The notes beneath the pieces are model-generated. The model was not told the origin of the DNA, ran no database searches, and saw nothing but the letters and a program-made list of their open reading frames with translations. A DNA stretch of 64,000 nucleotides, taken from Erigeron canadensis (lineage: Eukaryota; Streptophyta; Magnoliopsida; Asterales; Asteraceae). Location of the stretch: positions 36,392,055 to 36,456,054 of the forward strand of contig NC_057762.1 of the NCBI RefSeq assembly GCF_010389155.1, given 5' to 3'. Positions 60,094 through 64,000 of this stretch are shown one piece after another. The first letter of the stretch is position 1. Each line of letters begins with the position of its first letter. The translations under genes were made by a program, and so were the position numbers.

Positions 60094-61488
60094 ATGCGTA
60101 TGAGTTGTAATGGATGCCGGGTACTTCGGAAAGGGTGTAGTGAAAACTGTAGCATTAGACCTTGTTTGCAGTGGATAAACTCGGCTGAATCGCAGGCGAA
60201 TGCTACTGTTTTTCTGGCTAAGTTTTATGGGCGGGCTGGACTCATGAACCTCATCAACGCTGGCCCTCCCCACCTTCGTCCTGGTATATATTCTTCATTG
60301 CATTCATTCATTCCCTTGTCATCATAATTATAAAGTATACGATAGTCTTAAAATAAAATAATTTACTAGTTTTATTTTGTCACATATTTCATATACCCCA
60401 CAATAATACTATTTTTTTTTTTTTTTATTGAAAAGGCATTTTTCTTGCACAATACAATACTAGTCTTGTTTTAATTTTAGTATATGTTGTTATTAAATGT
60501 GTTGTTTTATGGTGTTCACACACTTTGAAATTATTAAGTAAATTTATAAACAGAACAATTTTTATATGAAAAATATATATATGCTGAATAAACAATCAAA
60601 TATTTTCCAAAGTCCTACAATCATCAAAAACATGTTAAAAAGATCAAATAAAGTTGTCTCCCGATAATTTTTAATCTTAAAATCTATAACGTTTTCCCTA
60701 ACTTGATTTTATTAATTTATTACATTTCCACACAAACTTAAAATCTTCATTTTATCAATAATTTGTCACAAACTTATAGTAATGATGGTTTTTGATTTGC
60801 AGCGATATTTCGATCACTGTTATACGAGGCATGTGGACGGATAGTGAATCCAATATACGGGTCAGTCGGGTTATTATGGTCTGGAAGTTGGCTACTCTGT
60901 CAAAACGCAGTTGAAGCCGTATTAAATGGAGCTCCGATAACCCAAATAACATCCGATACAGCCGAAACAAATAACGGCCCACCTTTCAAAGCATATGATA
61001 TCCGTCACATTTCTAAAGAAACCAACAACAACTCGTCCTGTTCGACCGATCATCTTCACCGGGTTGTTAAAACCCGGGGCCGGTTCAAAAGGTCCGGTAC
61101 AAAACCGAACCGGGTTTGTTTTGTTGGTTCAAGTGAAGAAGATGAGTCAGGTGTTCATCAAAATGAAGAAAATATGAATAATAATATTAATAATAATAAT
61201 GATTTGTCGAGCCATGATGAGTCGGCTTTGAGCCATCAGTCGGAGGCGGCTGCTGGTGAGTTGATGGAGGAAAGCTTGGGTTCAGCCGAGACGTCGTTTT
61301 TTAAGAAGCCGAGTGAAGAAGAAGAAGCCGAAGCCGAGGTGGCTGGGAATAAGATTGAGCTGGAGCTGAGGCTTGGAAATGAGCCGCTGGTTGATAGGGG
61401 AGGTAAAGTGAAAGAAGTGGTTTTAGCTGCTGACCACCCTGATGATGCTGGTGCTGACGTGGATCTTAGGCTTGATTATGTAGTGTAA
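60094..61488 (+). CDS. LBD41: Class II LOB-domain transcription factor, LBD41-like (2 exons)
   Basis: Plant-specific nuclear DNA-binding protein. Exons: 60094-60283 and 60803-61488, with one phase-1 GT-AG intron (519 bp) inside the LOB domain; 291 aa. The zinc-finger-like block C-x2-C-x6-C-x3-C is at Cys5, Cys8, Cys15 and Cys19. It is followed by the conserved GAS-block region ([20 protein letters not shown]) and, over the exon joint, [19 protein letters not shown] and [11 protein letters not shown]. The class I leucine-zipper-like repeat is absent, placing it in class II. The start MRMSCNGCR and the [15 protein letters not shown] segment resemble the LBD40/41/42 group. The acidic, Asn/Ser-rich tail ends with LELRL (aa 250-254), an EAR-type repression motif, and a second DLRL near the end. 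Class II members act mostly as repressors in nitrogen, anthocyanin or low-oxygen responses; which one applies here is inferred from similarity only. Chosen start: first ATG, directly preceding the cysteine block. Confidence 0.93.
60284..60802 (+). other. LBD gene intron
   Basis: 519-bp intron, GTATAT...TTGCAG, AT-rich with a T-run near 60411-60426. Its position within the LOB-domain coding region is a common one for this family. Confidence 0.85.
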
Positions 61489-62246
61489 TCTCTGATTAGT
61501 GGTGATAATGCAGTTTTGAAGATCAAGATAGTTTTAGTTTTGTTTAGTTTTTTTTTTTTTTGTCTTCTTAAATTCAGGGTTTTTGAAGTTTTGTCTTTTG
61601 TTTGGATATTATGCCTTTTTTTGATATCTGTTTTGCCTGGCTTATGAAAGGAGAAAATTTTGTACAAATGTGAATGGGGTTTAAAGGGGAATCAAAATGG
61701 ACAATTTTATAGTTTATACCATGTTTGGTTATCCGAGGACTACGCGTAAATAGAAATTAACATTTGATCCGAAAATTTACGAGCCGGTTATGAACTCGAT
61801 CAGAACTGACCCGCCTGAAAAGATAACGTGTTAGATCACGGGTTCGATTTTATTGCTTTGTCGGGTCACGGGTTTGTACTGGCTTGTAAATGCATGTTGG
61901 GTATAGGGTCAGGTTAGTTTCGAGTTCAAATTCGGATGCGAGTAAACTACTCTCCGGATTGAAGATATGAATTTTTTGTGATGTATTTAGGATTTTTATT
62001 TGTTTAGGATTACATTTTTAAAGTGGTTATCTAATTATTACGTTTGTAAAACACAAATAATATAAAAAAGTTTTTGTATGAAAAAAATGATTATTTGCTA
62101 TAAAAACGCAGTTTATAAACATGTACATATATACTTTTCAAACACAGTTTTAAAAACGCATAATATTATTTGAAAACACAAAATATGTTATGTAATCACA
62201 ATAAGAAACACCCATATTAAGAGATAAGATCATTCACTCCAAATTC
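61489..62246. other. LBD 3' UTR and intergenic
   Basis: Downstream of the stop there is a T-run at 61549-61561. A block of GGGTCACGGG-type words near 61800-61880 and MITE-like ends near 62190-62215 are probable repeat scraps. No gene. Confidence 0.5.
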
Positions 62247-62247
62247 A

Positions 62248-62440
62248 TCGGTTAAAAAGTGATGGTATGTTGGAGTTGGAGATGGCTTTTGGAGAACAAT
62301 TTAATTGATGTGATTTCAGATCCCAAAAATAAGAAAGAAGTCAAAAGTCAGTGGATCTAAATTGAATCGGTTAAAAAGTGATGGTATGTTGGAGTTGGAG
62401 ATGGCTTTTGGAGAACAATTTGATTGATGTGATGTGAATC
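62248..62440. repeat. 119-bp-period tandem duplication
   Basis: A segment of about 74 bp starting TCGGTTAAAAAGTGATGG is repeated at 62248 and 62367, almost unchanged. Non-coding. Confidence 0.8.
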
Positions 62441-63568
62441 AAACGCAAACTCTTTATGCCTAGTTCTTTTTTTACTTAATAAATTTAATAATTAAAAACA
62501 TAATGTAGTCAGTTGAATTTTATTTTATTTTACTTAATAAATAACAATAATTGTTATTTAACTATTTTTTACTTAATACATACATACATTATTTATATAT
62601 ATTCAACCACTTAGACTATCGTTATTCACAACTCAATCCACAACTCAATCCAACGCCATTATTCATTAAAATACTCCTAATTTCTCTTTTTTGCATCTAT
62701 CCAACCAAAGTAAACTCAATTTCTACACTCACATTAACAATTCAACCAAACTAACTTTTTAATAAATAATTTTTTTAATAATATGTTTCTTTTAAATTGT
62801 GAAACAAAAAGTTAGAAACATTTTTTTCTTCAAAAGTCAAGTTATTATCATCATAAATAAAAATAAATTAATTAGATTAAAATTTGTTTTTATATGCAAT
62901 AAAAGTTTTTTTAATAAATATATAACTGATTTTACATTATTTATAAAAATTAAATTATTTGAAAGGTATAAAGGAATAAAATAGTTATACCTCAAATATG
63001 TGCACTCGATAATGTATTGATCTATGAAAATTGCTCAAACATCAGTTGATCAACTCACTTAGTTGGTCAGATGCTATGTTTTTTAATAATATTCTTTCCA
63101 CTTTATAGCCAACCGACTAAACAAAATGTATCTGATAGGAATAGTTTTGCTACATTCAACACTTGATGACTAAAAAAATGAACATGTTAGTCTTACATGT
63201 TTGGAGCCTCGTATGGTTAACGTAATCTATGCCTTATTATTTTTCCTTCATATTACATAACTTGACATACATATCATTTTTTCAACTTCCGATGACTGGC
63301 GGTTCAATAACTTTGGGTCTAAAACAAACCTTAAATTGATCTATTGACAACTAAAGCTTATTTTAGAGAGAGAAAAAATAAAAACAAAAAAGTATTACAA
63401 TTTAATTACTCAGTTAGCAAAAAGTAAATTTGGTTAAGAAAATTTGGTGATGACTTGATAATGTTCAAATGTGTTTTGATTGTAAAAGTCAAACATAAAG
63501 TTTATGAAAACTACCTAAATGTCGTTTGAAATATCAAATCAAATTAAACAATCTAATTAAAAGAAGGG
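62441..63568. other. Intergenic, no gene seen
   Basis: Very AT-rich with no supported gene or element. Confidence 0.5.
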
Positions 63569-63741
63569 AAATGATTAATCCTCTTAAGAAAATAGCCTAA
63601 AAAATTTTCTAACTATTGGATGATGACATGTGAAAAAATCATGGGACATAATTAAGAAAGAGAATTAGTAGATACCACATGTAAGGCTTCTTAGAATGTT
63701 AGAAGAATTTTAGGATATTTTGTTAAGAGGATTAGTCATTT
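63569..63741. mobile_element. MITE with ~45-bp inverted ends
   Basis: 173 bp. The left end AAATGATTAATCCTCTTAAG pairs with the right end CTTAACAAAATATCC-type sequence (GTTAAGAGGATTAGTCATTT), and the match continues about 45 bp inward with mismatches. No clear target duplication, so the superfamily is undetermined. Confidence 0.65.
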
Positions 63742-64000
63742 TTTTAAAAAAATAAAACAAAACAACCTATCGACATCCGTGCCAAATAATTAATGAATAA
63801 ATTTTTTTATTGAACTGATATCATAGCATGTACATGCATGATTTTTCAAAACGCAAGGTATAATCTATTTTAAAAATCGAGAATTCATTTTGTAATCATA
63901 ATAACAAACAAGACACAAGTTTTACTTCAAAGAAGCCCAATATTGGTCCATCATGGCCCATTAAACAAACAAAGTAATTTGCCCAAAAAATAAAAGAAAA
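63742..64000. other. Window end, no gene seen
   Basis: AT-rich; nothing recognised before the window ends. Confidence 0.5.

Noticed and set aside
59830..60273. 147-codon frame on the minus strand
   Set aside because: It overlaps the promoter, 5' UTR and first exon of the LBD gene in antisense and has no domain.
1..64000. CRISPR arrays, bacterial operons or phage functions
   Set aside because: No regularly spaced repeats with unique spacers; introns, LTRs, SINEs and Helitrons show a plant nuclear genome.

Overview
The window is nuclear DNA from a flowering plant, most likely Asteraceae. It is AT-rich, its genes carry introns, and most of the remaining sequence is transposon debris. The family guess rests on the RuBisCO small-subunit precursor, whose transit peptide and mature start (Met-Lys-Val-Trp-Pro-Pro) look like sunflower/chrysanthemum forms, and on the repeat families. 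It is an inference, not a search result.

Three protein-coding genes can be supported end to end. (1) A type I phosphomannose isomerase gene on + (26079-31608, 5 exons, 469 aa) links fructose-6-P to mannose-6-P for GDP-mannose, ascorbate and glycan supply. (2) A RuBisCO small-subunit gene on - (35579-34298, 3 exons, 176 aa) has a plastid transit peptide and a light-type I-box/G-box/I-box promoter array. (3) A class II LOB-domain transcription factor gene on + (60094-61488, 2 exons, 291 aa) is LBD41-like, with a C-terminal EAR-type LELRL. The isomerase and RBCS genes converge across a 2.7-kb gap. There is no operon-like organisation and nothing suggests the three genes work in one pathway.

The rest is layered mobile DNA. 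1-10 kb: an LTR-like insertion, a small hAT element, two PIF/Harbinger-type MITEs and a near-perfect hairpin. 10.6-13.1 kb: a Helitron with a fragment of an RPA-like OB-fold gene, followed by a second, truncated copy. 13.2-15.0 kb: a 1.74-kb inverted-repeat element containing a SINE. 15-21 kb: small Helitrons and a Mutator-like element with a 9-bp target duplication. 22.7-25.2 kb: two decayed copies of an IRE1/RNase L-type KEN-domain gene fragment, the second lying inside a Helitron. 28.3 and 30.5 kb: a solo LTR and a SINE in introns of the isomerase gene. 39.6-41.5 kb: an hAT element, Helitrons and a mariner-type MITE. 42.2-50.0 kb: a complete-length but coding-dead Ty1/copia retrotransposon. 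51-59.5 kb: MITEs, hAT elements and Helitrons, including an hAT nested in a Helitron.

The observations most worth following are the Helitron that appears to have captured the neighbouring KEN fragment; a Helitron subfamily ending in CTCG rather than CTAG; a 45-residue serine-rich microsatellite tract inside the phosphomannose isomerase coding sequence next to a GC-AG intron; and a copia element whose LTRs are only about 2% diverged although its polymerase genes are badly broken and its RT lacks the YVDD region. All coordinates and counts were read by eye from the sequence.
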